DNA of 59,904 bases, taken from the NCBI GenBank assembly GCA_945897825.1, contig CAMDGX010000018.1, positions 1 through 59,904 of the forward strand. Reading direction: 5' to 3'. The notes under the pieces were generated by a model. It did not search any database and had not been told where the DNA came from. It saw nothing but the letters and a program-made list of their open reading frames with translations. The DNA comes from Asaia bogorensis. Lineage in GTDB: Bacteria > Pseudomonadota > Alphaproteobacteria > Acetobacterales > Acetobacteraceae. Shown piece by piece: positions 13,989 to 22,271 of this stretch (position 1 is the stretch's first letter; the number at the start of each line of letters is the position of its first letter). The position numbers were made by a program, and so were the translations under genes.

Positions 13989-15506
13989 ATGAAACGCCGA
14001 CACCTCCTCGCCGCAATCGCGGCCGCCCCCCTCGCACCCGCCGCCCAGGCCCAGGCGCCGCGGACCCTGCGCATCGTCACCCCCTGGGAGATCGGCGGCC
14101 TGGACCCCGCCCGCTCCGGCTACATCTTCCAGCGCATGCAGATCGCCGAAACCCTCGTCGGCACCGACGAATCCGGCGCCCTGGTCCCCTCGCTCGCAAG
14201 CGCTTGGCGCATCGACCCCGACCGCCTCGCCTGGCGCTTCGCGCTGCGCGCCGGCGCCAGCTTCCACGACGGCACGCCCGTCACCGCCGAGGCGGTCGCC
14301 GACGCCCTCGCCCGCGCCCGCACCCAGCCCGGCCCCCTGGCCCAGGCCCCGGTGGCCACCATCACCGCCGAAGCCGGCGAGGTCGTCGTGCGCACCGCGC
14401 GGCCGTTCCTGTCGCTGCCCGCCTTCCTCGCCCATTCCGGCACCATCGTCCTGGCCCCCGCGTCCTTCGCCGACGGCGCGGTCCGCGCCATCATCGGCAC
14501 CGGCCCCTACCGCATCACCGAGCTGCTCGCCCCGCAGAAGCTGGAGGCCGCGCGGTTCGACGACTGGTGGGGCCCCAGGCCGGCGATCGAGCGCGTCGCC
14601 TACCTCGCCGTCGGCCGCGGCGAGACCCGGGCGGCGATGGCCGAGAGCGGGCAGGCGGAGATCGTGGCAACCCTGGCCCCGGAAACCGTCGACCGCCTGC
14701 GCCGCAACGCCCGCCTCCAGGTGATCACCGTGCCGGTTCCGCGCACCCGGGCGATCAAGCTCAACTGCGCCTCGCCGCTGTTCGCCGATGCCCGGACCCG
14801 CCGCGCCTTCGCCCTGGCGCTGGACCGCGACGGCATGGCCCGCGCCCTGCTGCGCAGCCCCGAGACGGCCGCCAACCAGTTCTTCCCCCCCGCCCTGCCC
14901 GACTGGCACCTCGCCGACCTGCCGCCGCCGCGCCGCGACATCGCCGCCGCCGCCCGCCTGCTGGACGAAGCCGGCTGGCGCCCGGGGCCGGACGGCATCC
15001 GCGTGCGCGACGGGCGGCCCTTCCGCGCCACGCTGCGCACCTTCACCGACCGGCCGGAGCTGCCGGTGCTGGCCACCGCCATGCAGGCGCAGCTGCGGGA
15101 GGTCGGCATCGATCTCCAGGTCGCCATCATGAACAGCGGCGAGATCCCCGCCGGCCACAAGGACGGCACGCTGGAAGCCGCCCTGTTCGCCCGCAACCTG
15201 GCCCTGGTGCCCGATCCGCTCGGCACCGTGCTGCAGGATTACGGCCCGCAGGGCGGCGACTGGGGCGCCATGGGATGGTCCAGCCCCGAGCTGGTCGCCG
15301 CTGCGACGCGCATGGGCGAGGAGGCCGATCCGGCGGCGCGTCGCGCATTGGCGCAGCGGATCGCTCGCATTATGCACGACGAGATGCCGGTCGTGCCGGT
15401 GGCCTGGTACGACTACCCGGTCGCCTTCAGCCGGCGCATCGCGGGCGGCAGCGTTGATCCGTTGGAGCTCTCCTACCGGATCGCGGGCATGCGATGGGCG
15501 GACTGA
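13989..15506 (+). CDS. ABC importer substrate-binding protein, family 5 (peptide/nickel type)
   Basis: A 505-residue predicted periplasmic binding protein (SBP_bac_5). The signal peptide [19 protein letters not shown] has a twin-Arg-like start but no full Tat motif. Next comes the family hallmark of an early [18 protein letters not shown], then [16 protein letters not shown] and GTGPYRITE. The family binds di/oligopeptides, nickel complexes or opine-type metallophores, and the ligand cannot be told from sequence. First gene of a four-gene operon; its stop overlaps the permease start by 13 nt. The GTTATAA palindrome just upstream raises the possibility of metal-responsive control. Confidence 0.85.
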   Translation: MKRRHLLAAIAAAPLAPAAQAQAPRTLRIVTPWEIGGLDPARSGYIFQRMQIAETLVGTDESGALVPSLASAWRIDPDRLAWRFALRAGASFHDGTPVTAEAVADALARARTQPGPLAQAPVATITAEAGEVVVRTARPFLSLPAFLAHSGTIVLAPASFADGAVRAIIGTGPYRITELLAPQKLEAARFDDWWGPRPAIERVAYLAVGRGETRAAMAESGQAEIVATLAPETVDRLRRNARLQVITVPVPRTRAIKLNCASPLFADARTRRAFALALDRDGMARALLRSPETAANQFFPPALPDWHLADLPPPRRDIAAAARLLDEAGWRPGPDGIRVRDGRPFRATLRTFTDRPELPVLATAMQAQLREVGIDLQVAIMNSGEIPAGHKDGTLEAALFARNLALVPDPLGTVLQDYGPQGGDWGAMGWSSPELVAAATRMGEEADPAARRALAQRIARIMHDEMPVVPVAWYDYPVAFSRRIAGGSVDPLELSYRIAGMRWAD

Positions 15507-16438
15507 TCCGCGCGCTGGCCGCCCGGCTGCTCCAGGCCGGGCTGGTCGGGTTCGCCGTGGGGCTGGCGTGTTTCCTGATGGTGCGGATGCTGCCCGGCGA
15601 CATGGCGTACCGCATCGCCGCCGGGCGCTACGGCATGGACCACGTGAACACTGCCGCCGCCGATGCGGTGCGGGCGGAGCTGGGGCTCGACCGGCCGTGG
15701 TGGCAGTTGCTCGGCGGTTGGCTGGGCGATCTCGCGCGGTTCGATCTCGGCGTGTCGCTGGTGTCGGGCGAGCGGGTGGTGGACGAGCTGTCGACATACC
15801 TGGGCCACACGCTGCTGCTGTCGGTGGCGGCGCTGGTGCTGTCGGCGCTGGTGGGGCCGCCGATCGGGGTGCTGCTGGGATTGCGGGCGGGGTCGGTGGC
15901 GGATCGGGCGGGGATGGCGGTCGGGGCGGTGCTGCGGGCGGTGCCGGGGTTCGTGGTCGGGCTGGTGCTGATGCTGGTGTTCGCGGTCGGGCTCGGCTGG
16001 CTGCCGGCGGCCGGTGTCGGCGGGTGGCGGGAGGTGGTGCTGCCGGCGGCGACGTTGGCGGTGGGGCTGGCGGCCGTGTCGAGCCGGGTGGCGCGCGATG
16101 CGGTGGTGGCGATCGGGCGGGCGCCGTACCTGGCGTTCGCGCGGACCAAGGGGCTGCCGGAAGGCGCGGTGATCCGGCGGCATGCGCTGCGCAACGCGGC
16201 GGTGCCGGTGGCGGCGTATCTGGGGGTGCAGCTGGTGACGCTGGTCGAGGGCGTGGTGATCGTCGAGACGCTGTTCGCCTGGCCGGGGATCGGGCATGCG
16301 CTGGTCCATGCGGTGGTGGCCCGCGATGTGCCGATGGTGCAGGGCACGGCGCTGGCGATGGGGTTGATGTTCGTCGGGCTCAACGCGGCGGTGGACCTCG
16401 CGTGCCTGGCCCTCGATCCGCGGCGGCGGCAGGCATGA
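15494..16438 (+). CDS. ABC importer permease, DppB/NikB type
   Basis: A 314-residue inner-membrane permease with about six helices, an N-terminal helix (LLQAGLVGFAVGLACFLMV) and the standard first periplasmic loop. The EAA-type cytoplasmic loop is visible as APYLAFARTKGLPEGAVIRRHALRN shortened around residues 214-240. It starts inside the substrate-binding protein gene and ends in an ATGA overlap with the second permease, indicating translational coupling. Function follows from the operon: one half of the translocation channel. Confidence 0.88.
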   Translation: MGGLIRALAARLLQAGLVGFAVGLACFLMVRMLPGDMAYRIAAGRYGMDHVNTAAADAVRAELGLDRPWWQLLGGWLGDLARFDLGVSLVSGERVVDELSTYLGHTLLLSVAALVLSALVGPPIGVLLGLRAGSVADRAGMAVGAVLRAVPGFVVGLVLMLVFAVGLGWLPAAGVGGWREVVLPAATLAVGLAAVSSRVARDAVVAIGRAPYLAFARTKGLPEGAVIRRHALRNAAVPVAAYLGVQLVTLVEGVVIVETLFAWPGIGHALVHAVVARDVPMVQGTALAMGLMFVGLNAAVDLACLALDPRRRQA

Positions 16439-17211
16439 GCGCGCGGGGGGTGGGGCTGGGGCTGCTCGGCCTGGTGGTGGCGTTCGGGGCGGTGGGGCCG
16501 TTGCTGGCGGGCGATCCGATGCGGCAGGACCTTTCGGCGACGCTGCTGGGGCCGGGGGCGGCGGGGCACCTGCTGGGCACCGACCATCTCGGGCGGGACA
16601 TGCTGGCACGGCTGGCGCACGCGACGCGGCTGTCGCTGGGGCTGGCGGCGGTGACGGCTTTGTGCGCGGCGGTGCCGGGGCTGTTGCTCGGGTTGCTGGC
16701 GGCGTGGCGGGGCGGATGGTTGGAGCGGGTTCTGGTCGGGCTGGCGGATGGGGTGATGGCGTTGCCGGGGCTGCTGCTGGTGCTGCTGTTCGCGGCGTTC
16801 GCGCCGGGGAAGTTCCTGCCGCTGTATCTCGGGCTGTCGCTGGCGTTCTGGGTGGAATACTTCCGGCTGGTGCGCGGCGTGGCCGGCAGCGTGTTCGCGC
16901 GGCCGCAGGCGGAGGCGGCGTTGCTGCTCGGGCTGGGGCCCTGGCACCTGCTGCGGCATCACCTGTTGCCGGAGCTGGGGCCGATGCTGTTGACGCTGCT
17001 GGGGTTCAGCGCGGCGGCGGCGGTAACGGCGCTGTCGGCGCTGGCCTTCGTGGGCATCGGGCTGCGGCCGCCGACGGCGGAGTGGGGCAGCATGATGACC
17101 GAGCTGCTGCCCTATTACGAGGAGGCGCCGCTGCACCTGCTGATGCCGGGCGTGCTGCTGGCGGCGAGCGTTCTGGGGTTGCAGCTGCTGGCCGGGGGCG
17201 GGCGAGCGTGA
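16435..17211 (+). CDS. ABC importer permease, DppC/NikC type
   Basis: A 258-residue inner-membrane permease. It has an N-terminal helix, then the DppC-type periplasmic motif HLLGTDHLGRDMLARL (about 44-59), about five more helices and an EAA loop around QAEAALLLGLGPWHLLRHHL. It begins at the ATGA overlap with the first permease and ends in a GTGA overlap with the ATPase, so the four genes are made as one coupled unit. Confidence 0.88.
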   Translation: MSARGVGLGLLGLVVAFGAVGPLLAGDPMRQDLSATLLGPGAAGHLLGTDHLGRDMLARLAHATRLSLGLAAVTALCAAVPGLLLGLLAAWRGGWLERVLVGLADGVMALPGLLLVLLFAAFAPGKFLPLYLGLSLAFWVEYFRLVRGVAGSVFARPQAEAALLLGLGPWHLLRHHLLPELGPMLLTLLGFSAAAAVTALSALAFVGIGLRPPTAEWGSMMTELLPYYEEAPLHLLMPGVLLAASVLGLQLLAGGGRA

Positions 17212-18599
17212 GCGGGCTGGAGTTGGACGAGGTTTCGGTGCACGGGCCGCAGGGGCGGATCGTGGCGCCGGCGAGCCTGGCGGTGCGGCCGGGGGTGCCG
17301 CTTGCGATCCTGGGGGAGACGGGGTCGGGCAAGTCGTTGCTGGCGCAGGCGGTGATGGGGACCTTGCCGGAGGAGCTTTCGGCGCGCGGGGCGATCCGGC
17401 TGGATGGGGTGGAGCTGCCGGCGCAGGGGAGTTCGGCGTGGCGGGGGCTGTGGGGGCGGGTGGTGGCGATGCTGCCGCAGGAGCCCTGGGTGGCGCTGGA
17501 CCCGACGATGCGGGCAGGGGCGCAGGTGGCCGAGGTGCCGCGGTTCCTGCATGGCACGAGCTGGCGCGAGGGGCGTGCGCAGGCGGCGGAGGCGCTGGCG
17601 GCGGTGGGGCTGGCGCGCGGGGAGCGGCGGTTTCCGTTCCAGCTTTCCGGCGGCATGTGCCAGCGGGTGGCGCTGGCGGCGACGCGGATCGCGGGGGCGC
17701 GGGTGCTGCTGGCGGACGAGCCGACCAAGGGGCTGGATGCGGCGCTGCGCGACGAGGTGGCGGCGCTGCTGCTGGCGGAAGTGGCGCGCGGGGTGGTGGT
17801 TCTGGTGATCACGCACGACATCGCGCTCGCGCGCCTGTTGGGCGGCGAGGTGGCGGTGATGCTTGAGGGCGCGGTGGTCGAGCAGGGGACAGCGGAGCAG
17901 GTGCTGTCGGCGCCGCTTCATGACTACACGCGGCGGCTGCTCGATGCGGAGCCTTCTTCCTGGGCGGCGTGGCCGAGGCGGACTCCGGGCGCGATGGTGG
18001 TGGAGGGGCGGGGGCTGGCCAAGCGCTATGGCGCGCAGCGCGTGTTCGAGGGCATGGACATCGCCCTGGGCGCCGGCGAGACGGTGGCGCTGTTCGGGCC
18101 GAGCGGGTGCGGCAAGTCCACGCTGGGCGGGATGCTGCTGGGGCTGGTGCGGCCGGATTCCGGGCGCGTGCAGCGGCGCGCGGGGTTGCCGGCGCTGGGG
18201 TTGCAGAAGCTCTACCAGGACCCGCTGGCCGCCTTCGCGCCGCGCATGACGCTGGGCGAGGCGATCGCCGCGGTGATCCGCCGGCATGGGCTCGACCCCG
18301 TGGCGGCCACCAGGCTGCGCGAGCGGCTGCGGCTGGGGGTCGGGCTGCTGGGTCGGCGGCCGGACCAGGTTTCGGGCGGGGAGTTGCAGCGCTTCGCGCT
18401 GTTGCGGGCGCTGCTGCTGGACCCGGCGCTGCTGTTCGCGGACGAACCGACCTCCCGCCTCGATCCGGTGACGCAGGCGGAGGTGATGGAATTGCTGCGC
18501 GAGGTGGTGCAGGAACGCGAGATGGCGCTGCTGCTGGTGACGCATGACGGCGGGCTGGCCGGGAAGGTCGCCGGGCGGGTGGTTCGGCTGGGGGGTTGA
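17208..18599 (+). CDS. ABC importer ATPase with two fused nucleotide-binding domains (DppD-DppF fusion)
   Basis: A 463-residue cytoplasmic ATPase carrying two complete but short ABC domains. Domain 1: Walker A GETGSGKS (about 34-41), signature LSGGMCQRVALA, Walker B VLLADEPTKGLD and the H-loop His in VITHD. Domain 2: Walker A GPSGCGKS (about 300), signature VSGGELQRFALL, Walker B LLFADEPTSRLD and VTHD. Related importers usually have two separate subunits of roughly 320 residues with C-terminal oligopeptide-ABC extensions, which are missing here. GTG start in a GTGA overlap with the upstream permease. Confidence 0.9.
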   Translation: MSGLELDEVSVHGPQGRIVAPASLAVRPGVPLAILGETGSGKSLLAQAVMGTLPEELSARGAIRLDGVELPAQGSSAWRGLWGRVVAMLPQEPWVALDPTMRAGAQVAEVPRFLHGTSWREGRAQAAEALAAVGLARGERRFPFQLSGGMCQRVALAATRIAGARVLLADEPTKGLDAALRDEVAALLLAEVARGVVVLVITHDIALARLLGGEVAVMLEGAVVEQGTAEQVLSAPLHDYTRRLLDAEPSSWAAWPRRTPGAMVVEGRGLAKRYGAQRVFEGMDIALGAGETVALFGPSGCGKSTLGGMLLGLVRPDSGRVQRRAGLPALGLQKLYQDPLAAFAPRMTLGEAIAAVIRRHGLDPVAATRLRERLRLGVGLLGRRPDQVSGGELQRFALLRALLLDPALLFADEPTSRLDPVTQAEVMELLREVVQEREMALLLVTHDGGLAGKVAGRVVRLGG

Positions 18600-18824
18600 G
18601 CGGCGGGGTTGGGGGAAGGTTCGGCCGGCGGCGAGGTCCGCGAAGATGCGGGCGAAGGCGGCGCGGGTGGTGCCGAGGCGGGTGGTGAGGGGGGCGGCGA
18701 GCGGGCCGAGCAGGCTGGCGACGAGGTCCTGCAGGGCGGCGAGGATGCCATCGAGGGCGCGCGCGAGATCGACCGCCGTTTCGGCGTTGGGGCAGGCCTG
18801 GGGTGGGGCCGGCTGGGTTTTCAT
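18600..18824 (-). pseudogene. Possible N-terminal remnant of a hypothetical gene
   Basis: On the minus strand the first 70 or so codons from an ATG at 18824 look coding (PNAETAVDLARALDGILAAL, then LLGPLAAPLTTRLGTT, AAFARIFADLAAGR). The open frame then continues antisense through the ABC ATPase gene with no plausible protein. It resembles N-termini of small hypothetical proteins common in Acetobacteraceae. There is no stop codon at the edge and the AAGGA motif touches the ATG, so this is probably a truncated remnant or a chance ORF. The rest of 18600-18951 shows no other gene. Confidence 0.25.
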
Positions 18825-18951
18825 TCCTTGTTCTTAGCCCATCCGATGGATCGGTTCAAGGATTTTTTTCTTTTATCGGTGCACGAGTGGGTGTGGGCGG
18901 GAGCCTTCGGGGGCGGACGGGGGTTGTCGCTCGCGGCATGGAGGGCAGTGG

Positions 18952-19170
18952 ATGCTGGCGCGACGGTTGCAGGGGCTGGGGGTGGCGCTGCTGGTGCTCG
19001 GGCTGGCGGCGCATACCTTCGGGTGGGGCTGGGTGCTGTGGCTGCCGGAGGTGTTCATGGATGCCGCCAGGGCGTTCGTGGAGGCGATCCGGTGGGACCC
19101 GCTGACATATGGGCTGATCGCGGCGGGGCTGGGGCTGATTGTCGTGGCGCGGGTGGTGGGGCGGCGGTGA
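18952..19170 (+). CDS. Small membrane protein, function unknown
   Basis: A 72-residue protein with two predicted membrane helices: GLGVALLVLGLAAHTFGWGW (about 8-27) and YGLIAAGLGLIVVARVVG (about 53-70), joined by a short amphipathic region. Codon use matches the neighbours. The start at 18952 follows a purine-rich GGAGGGCAG stretch. It is followed one base after its stop by a remnant ORF. No family is recognised. Confidence 0.5.
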   Translation: MLARRLQGLGVALLVLGLAAHTFGWGWVLWLPEVFMDAARAFVEAIRWDPLTYGLIAAGLGLIVVARVVGRR

Positions 19171-19171
19171 G

Positions 19172-19288
19172 ATGCGGGACATGGACGAGGCGGTGGCGGG
19201 GGTGAAGCGCTGCCGGAACCCGATGCCGGGGCCGAGCGAGATCGAGATCCGGCCGCTGCATGAGATGGCGGATTTCGAGGGCAGGTAG
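19172..19288 (+). pseudogene. C-terminal remnant of a YCII-related (DGPF-domain) protein
   Basis: A 38-codon ORF reading AVAGVKRCRNPMPGPSEIEI then RPLHEMADFEGR. This matches the C-terminal end of YCII/DGPF-domain proteins, which typically close with a VKRCPNP...EIEIRP...DF pattern. The N-terminal two thirds are absent upstream, where the 72-residue membrane protein gene sits instead. The best reading is a decayed fragment, although a short translationally coupled ORF (TGA-G-ATG) cannot be excluded. Confidence 0.45.
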
Positions 19289-19557
19289 GTTGGGCTTTGC
19301 CGGGACGCGCCAGGTTCGGCGCGCCGTCCCGGGACGGGTGCAGGTCAGGGCCGTTCCGCGAGAGGCGCGGACAGGACATGAGACAGGCGCACGGCGTCGG
19401 TCGGTATTATTTCAGGTATCAATCACAATGACGGCAGTTTCGTGTTTTCCGGATAGTTTGATGGATGATGAAAATCTAGGGTGATGTTTCGGTTTTTGCC
19501 GCCGGGCGAAGCGTTCGTCTGGTGAGGTTTGGCCGGATATCAACAGGGAAATTCACG

Positions 19558-19722
19558 ATGTCGCTTGGAACAATTCTGCTTATCATTCTTATTGTTGCGC
19601 TGCTCGGAGGGTTTTCCGGCATGGGACGCGGCTACGGGTATGGGTTCGGCCATCGGGGCATCGGCGTGCTGGGCACGGTGCTGATCGTTGTGCTCATTCT
19701 GGTGCTGCTCGGGCGGCTCTGA
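19558..19722 (+). CDS. DUF3309 family small membrane peptide
   Basis: A 54-residue protein: hydrophobic helix (LGTILLIILIVALLGGF), Gly/Tyr/His-rich middle (GRGYGYGFGHRG), second helix (GVLGTVLIVVLILVLLG). This two-helix, Gly-rich-centre form is DUF3309, widespread in alphaproteobacteria and of unknown function. CAGGGA stands at good distance before the ATG at 19558. The preceding 269 nt hold only a moderately AT-rich stretch, probably its promoter region; no further gene is seen there. Confidence 0.8.
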   Translation: MSLGTILLIILIVALLGGFSGMGRGYGYGFGHRGIGVLGTVLIVVLILVLLGRL

Positions 19723-19990
19723 ACGGGTTTGCGGGTGTCGCAGACGCGATCTGGGCGGCGTGAGGCTGGTGCCTCGCGCCGTTTGGCTTGGGGGCCGGTT
19801 GGGGGCGCGCGCGAGGCGGGCGGGGATTTGGGTGGAATTTGGTGGGGGGGGAAGGTGAGAGTCTCTGGCGGGGGTTAGCGGGAATGTCTCAAAAATGATA
19901 TGCCGACTGTCGCAAATTTGATACGGCGCAGGTGGTGCTTGAAGCGGTGGGGGGATCAGTACATGTATCTGTACGGCATGGAGGTTGGTG

Positions 19991-20245
19991 ATGGCACAGG
20001 CGACCTATACCGAGTTTCGGCAGAAGCTGGCGGACTACATGGATGATGTGGTGGCGAGCGGGGCGCCGCTGTTGGTGACGCGGCAGGGGCACAAGAATGT
20101 GGTGGTGATGTCGGAGGCTGAGTTCGCGGGGTGGGAGGAGACGGTGCATCTGCTGCGCAGCCCGGCGAATGCGGCGCATCTGCTGGCGTCTATCGCGGAG
20201 GCCGATGCGGGGACGACGGAGGCGCGTGACCTGATCGAGCCGTGA
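19991..20245 (+). CDS. Antitoxin, YefM/Phd family
   Basis: An 84-residue antitoxin: N-terminal Phd/YefM DNA-binding fold (TYTEFRQKLADYMDDVVASG, then LLVTRQGHKNVVVMSEAEF), followed by a flexible acidic toxin-binding tail (WEETVHLLRSPANAAHLL onward). GGAGG lies 6 nt before the ATG at 19991. Its stop overlaps the toxin start (GTGA), the usual coupled layout. The antitoxin alone and the complex normally repress the operon. The 268 nt upstream hold no gene. Confidence 0.92.
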   Translation: MAQATYTEFRQKLADYMDDVVASGAPLLVTRQGHKNVVVMSEAEFAGWEETVHLLRSPANAAHLLASIAEADAGTTEARDLIEP

Positions 20246-20511
20246 ACGTACATTTCACCTCGCGCGGCTGGCAGGATTACCTGCACTGGGTGGAAGCCGA
20301 CCGGGCGGTGCTGGGGCGGGTGAACGAGTTGATCAAGGATGTGCGGCGGTCGCCGTTCGCGGGGCTCGGGAAGCCGGAGCCGTTGAAGGGGGCGCTGGCG
20401 GGGTGGTGGTCGCGGCGTATCACGGGGGAGCATCGGCTGGTGTATCGCGTGGCGGGCGTGGCTGGGCGGGACCAGCGGGTGGAGGTGGCGGGGTGTCGGT
20501 ATCATTATTGA
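20242..20511 (+). CDS. yoeB: Toxin, YoeB family mRNA interferase
   Basis: An 89-residue ribosome-dependent mRNA endonuclease of the YefM-YoeB pair. YoeB catalytic residues are visible at the family positions: Glu46 in GKPEPLKG, Arg65 in GEHRLVYRV, and the C-terminal His88-Tyr89 of CRYHY. Length is normal. GTG start overlapping the antitoxin stop. It is immediately followed by an AT-rich putative defence gene, so the two form a small accessory patch. Confidence 0.94.
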   Translation: MNVHFTSRGWQDYLHWVEADRAVLGRVNELIKDVRRSPFAGLGKPEPLKGALAGWWSRRITGEHRLVYRVAGVAGRDQRVEVAGCRYHY

Positions 20512-20548
20512 AACAAAAATGAGCTAAGACGATGCGGAGAGAACGTAT

Positions 20549-21262
20549 TTGAACAACGACGTCCCTAGAGGGAAGGTTGAAGGGTTGCCCGTTTGGGGAG
20601 CCGACATTCGCGTTCTACCGAGTGGCGCACCCAAAAAATTGGTCGATGCGTACCGGGCTATAGAGATTGCATGCTTAGAAATCGAAAGATCTGTTGCGAT
20701 ATTGCATGTTTTGAGAATGCAAAAAGGAAATTTCGTAACAATAATCAATGAATCTCATCTTCCAAGAATTATGACGACGCTGAACAGCTCATTGACGCGT
20801 GATCTAATAGTTTCTGTGTCTAGATTGTTTGATGATGATTGTCGGTCGACACACATTCGACGTGCAGCAGAAGTTGTTATTTCCTGCGAATACTCGGACA
20901 TATTGTTGCTCAATTCTCTTGAAAAAGGGACAGTGCAAGCTGAATGGATGGCGCGGAAATTAAAATTACAGCGCTTTATAAATAGAATAAAAAATGACAA
21001 ATATCGAGATAGCCTTAAGAAAATCCGCAAATTTAGACAACAAAAAGTCGCTCATTTCAATACTCGGCCGATCATTCAAGAAGCAATTTATCTCGATATA
21101 GAAAATTTATTGCTGATAAGCTCCCAATTGATCAAATATTGTTGCTTGTATGTTGAAGGTAAATATATTCCTATAGATAGTTTGAGTCGCCGGGCTATGT
21201 GCGATGCTCAGCGGTTGATCGACTGTATACACACAGGCATAGCTCGGACGTCGGCCAAGTAA
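20549..21262 (+). CDS. AT-rich HEPN/AbiU2-like protein, possible abortive-infection RNase
   Basis: A 237-residue cytoplasmic, mostly helical protein. Residues about 155-175 read KKIRKFRQQKVAHFNTRP, which fits the R-x(4-6)-H motif and RxxxLAH-like context of AbiU2-type HEPN domains (metal-independent RNases of phage defence and toxin systems). Base composition is far more AT-rich than any neighbour, and codons such as aaa, ata and aat are common, indicating recent transfer. It starts at a TTG at 20549 with GGAGA upstream; the nearby ATG at 20532 leads to an immediate stop. It lies 37 nt after yoeB. The HEPN assignment is by motif and helical pattern only. Confidence 0.6.
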   Translation: MNNDVPRGKVEGLPVWGADIRVLPSGAPKKLVDAYRAIEIACLEIERSVAILHVLRMQKGNFVTIINESHLPRIMTTLNSSLTRDLIVSVSRLFDDDCRSTHIRRAAEVVISCEYSDILLLNSLEKGTVQAEWMARKLKLQRFINRIKNDKYRDSLKKIRKFRQQKVAHFNTRPIIQEAIYLDIENLLLISSQLIKYCCLYVEGKYIPIDSLSRRAMCDAQRLIDCIHTGIARTSAK

Positions 21263-21270
21263 GATGGGGT

Positions 21271-21311
21271 CTGGGGCCGCCGGCCCCAGCGGGTCGAGGG
21301 CAGAGCCCTCG
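21271..21311. terminator. GC-rich double hairpin after the AT-rich gene
   Basis: CTGGGGCC-gcc-GGCCCCAG (21271-21289) is followed by CGAGGGC-aga-GCCCTCG (21295-21311), between converging genes. It is similar in design to the double hairpins at 36039-36076 and 48557-48595. Confidence 0.6.
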
Positions 21312-21328
21312 CCTTCCTTGTCTTCGCC

Positions 21329-22114
21329 TTAGGCGCCGTGGCCGATGTAGTCTTTGCGCCCACCATCCACAGCCAGCACCTGGGCGGTGATGAAGCCGGC
21401 GTCGGGGGCGGCGAGGAAGGTGATGGCTCGGGCGATTTCCTCGGGTTCGCCGACGCGGCCGGTGATGGCGTTGCGGGCGAAGCTGTCGCGCATTTCGGTC
21501 CATTCGGCGTCGGATTTGTTGCCTTGGGTCATGTCGGAGCGGATGAGGCCGGGGGCGACGGCGTTGACCGTGATGTTGTGTTCGCCGAGTTCGAGGGCGA
21601 AGCGCTTGGTGAGGATGTTCACCTCGGCCTTGGTGGATGCGTAGAAGTGGTTGCCGGCGAAGCCGCAGGTGCCGAAGGAGGCGATGCTGGAGACGTTGAC
21701 GATGCGGCCGTAGCGGCGGGTTCGCATGCCGCCCACCACGGCGCGGATGGCGTGGATGGTTCCGTCAACGTTGACGGCGCGCAGGCGGGCGAAGCCTTCG
21801 GCGTTCCAGGTGTCGATGGTGGCGGCCCAGGCGATGCCGGCGTTGTTGACGAGGATGGTGATGGGGCCGAGCTCGGCTTCGGTTCTCGCGGCCATGGCGT
21901 GGACGGCCTGTTCGTCGGCGACGTCGGCCTGGAGGGTGATGGCGCGGCCGCCTTGGGCGCGGATTTCGGCGGCCAGCGCTTCGGCGGCGTCGGCGCGGGT
22001 GGCGTAGTTGATGGCCACGGCGGTGCCTTGGGCGGCCAGCGCGCGGGTGGTGGCGGCGCCGATGCCGCGGGCGCCGCCGGTGATGAGGGCGACCTGGTTG
22101 GTCCATTGGGTCAT
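21329..22114 (-). CDS. Short-chain dehydrogenase/reductase (FabG-like)
   Basis: A 261-residue NAD(P)-dependent oxidoreductase. Cofactor motif TGGARGIG (about 12-19), NNAG near 90, catalytic Ser in VSSIASFG, catalytic YxxxK in FYASTKAEV (about 157-165), and the PG motif in AVAPGLIRSDMT. The DGG near the C-terminus is typical of FabG-like members (VDGGRKDYIGHG). Substrate unknown. It is closely similar throughout to the SDR at 27225-28007, including the identical motif GNHFYASTKAEVN, so the two are paralogues. Confidence 0.9.
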   Translation of the reverse strand: MTQWTNQVALITGGARGIGAATTRALAAQGTAVAINYATRADAAEALAAEIRAQGGRAITLQADVADEQAVHAMAARTEAELGPITILVNNAGIAWAATIDTWNAEGFARLRAVNVDGTIHAIRAVVGGMRTRRYGRIVNVSSIASFGTCGFAGNHFYASTKAEVNILTKRFALELGEHNITVNAVAPGLIRSDMTQGNKSDAEWTEMRDSFARNAITGRVGEPEEIARAITFLAAPDAGFITAQVLAVDGGRKDYIGHGA

Positions 22115-22271
22115 GCGGGGTGCCTTGGCTGGGGTGGGGCGGGAGGATGCATGGTTGCCGGGGGTGGGGCCAGGGGTGGGGGGCGCCGGGCTGAAACCGG
22201 ACAGTTACTTTCGGTCACATAGAAGGGGTGCTGCGCGAGGTGGTTCTTCACCCGACCAGAAAGGTGCAGCG

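Noticed and set aside
15628-17136. 502-codon minus-strand frame opposite the ABC permeases
   Set aside because: Gln/His/Arg/Pro-rich antisense of membrane-helix codons; both permeases are clear on the plus strand.
18846-18880. T-rich stretch as a fourth composite element
   Set aside because: Only a short T-rich run without either inverted-repeat arm or paired centre.
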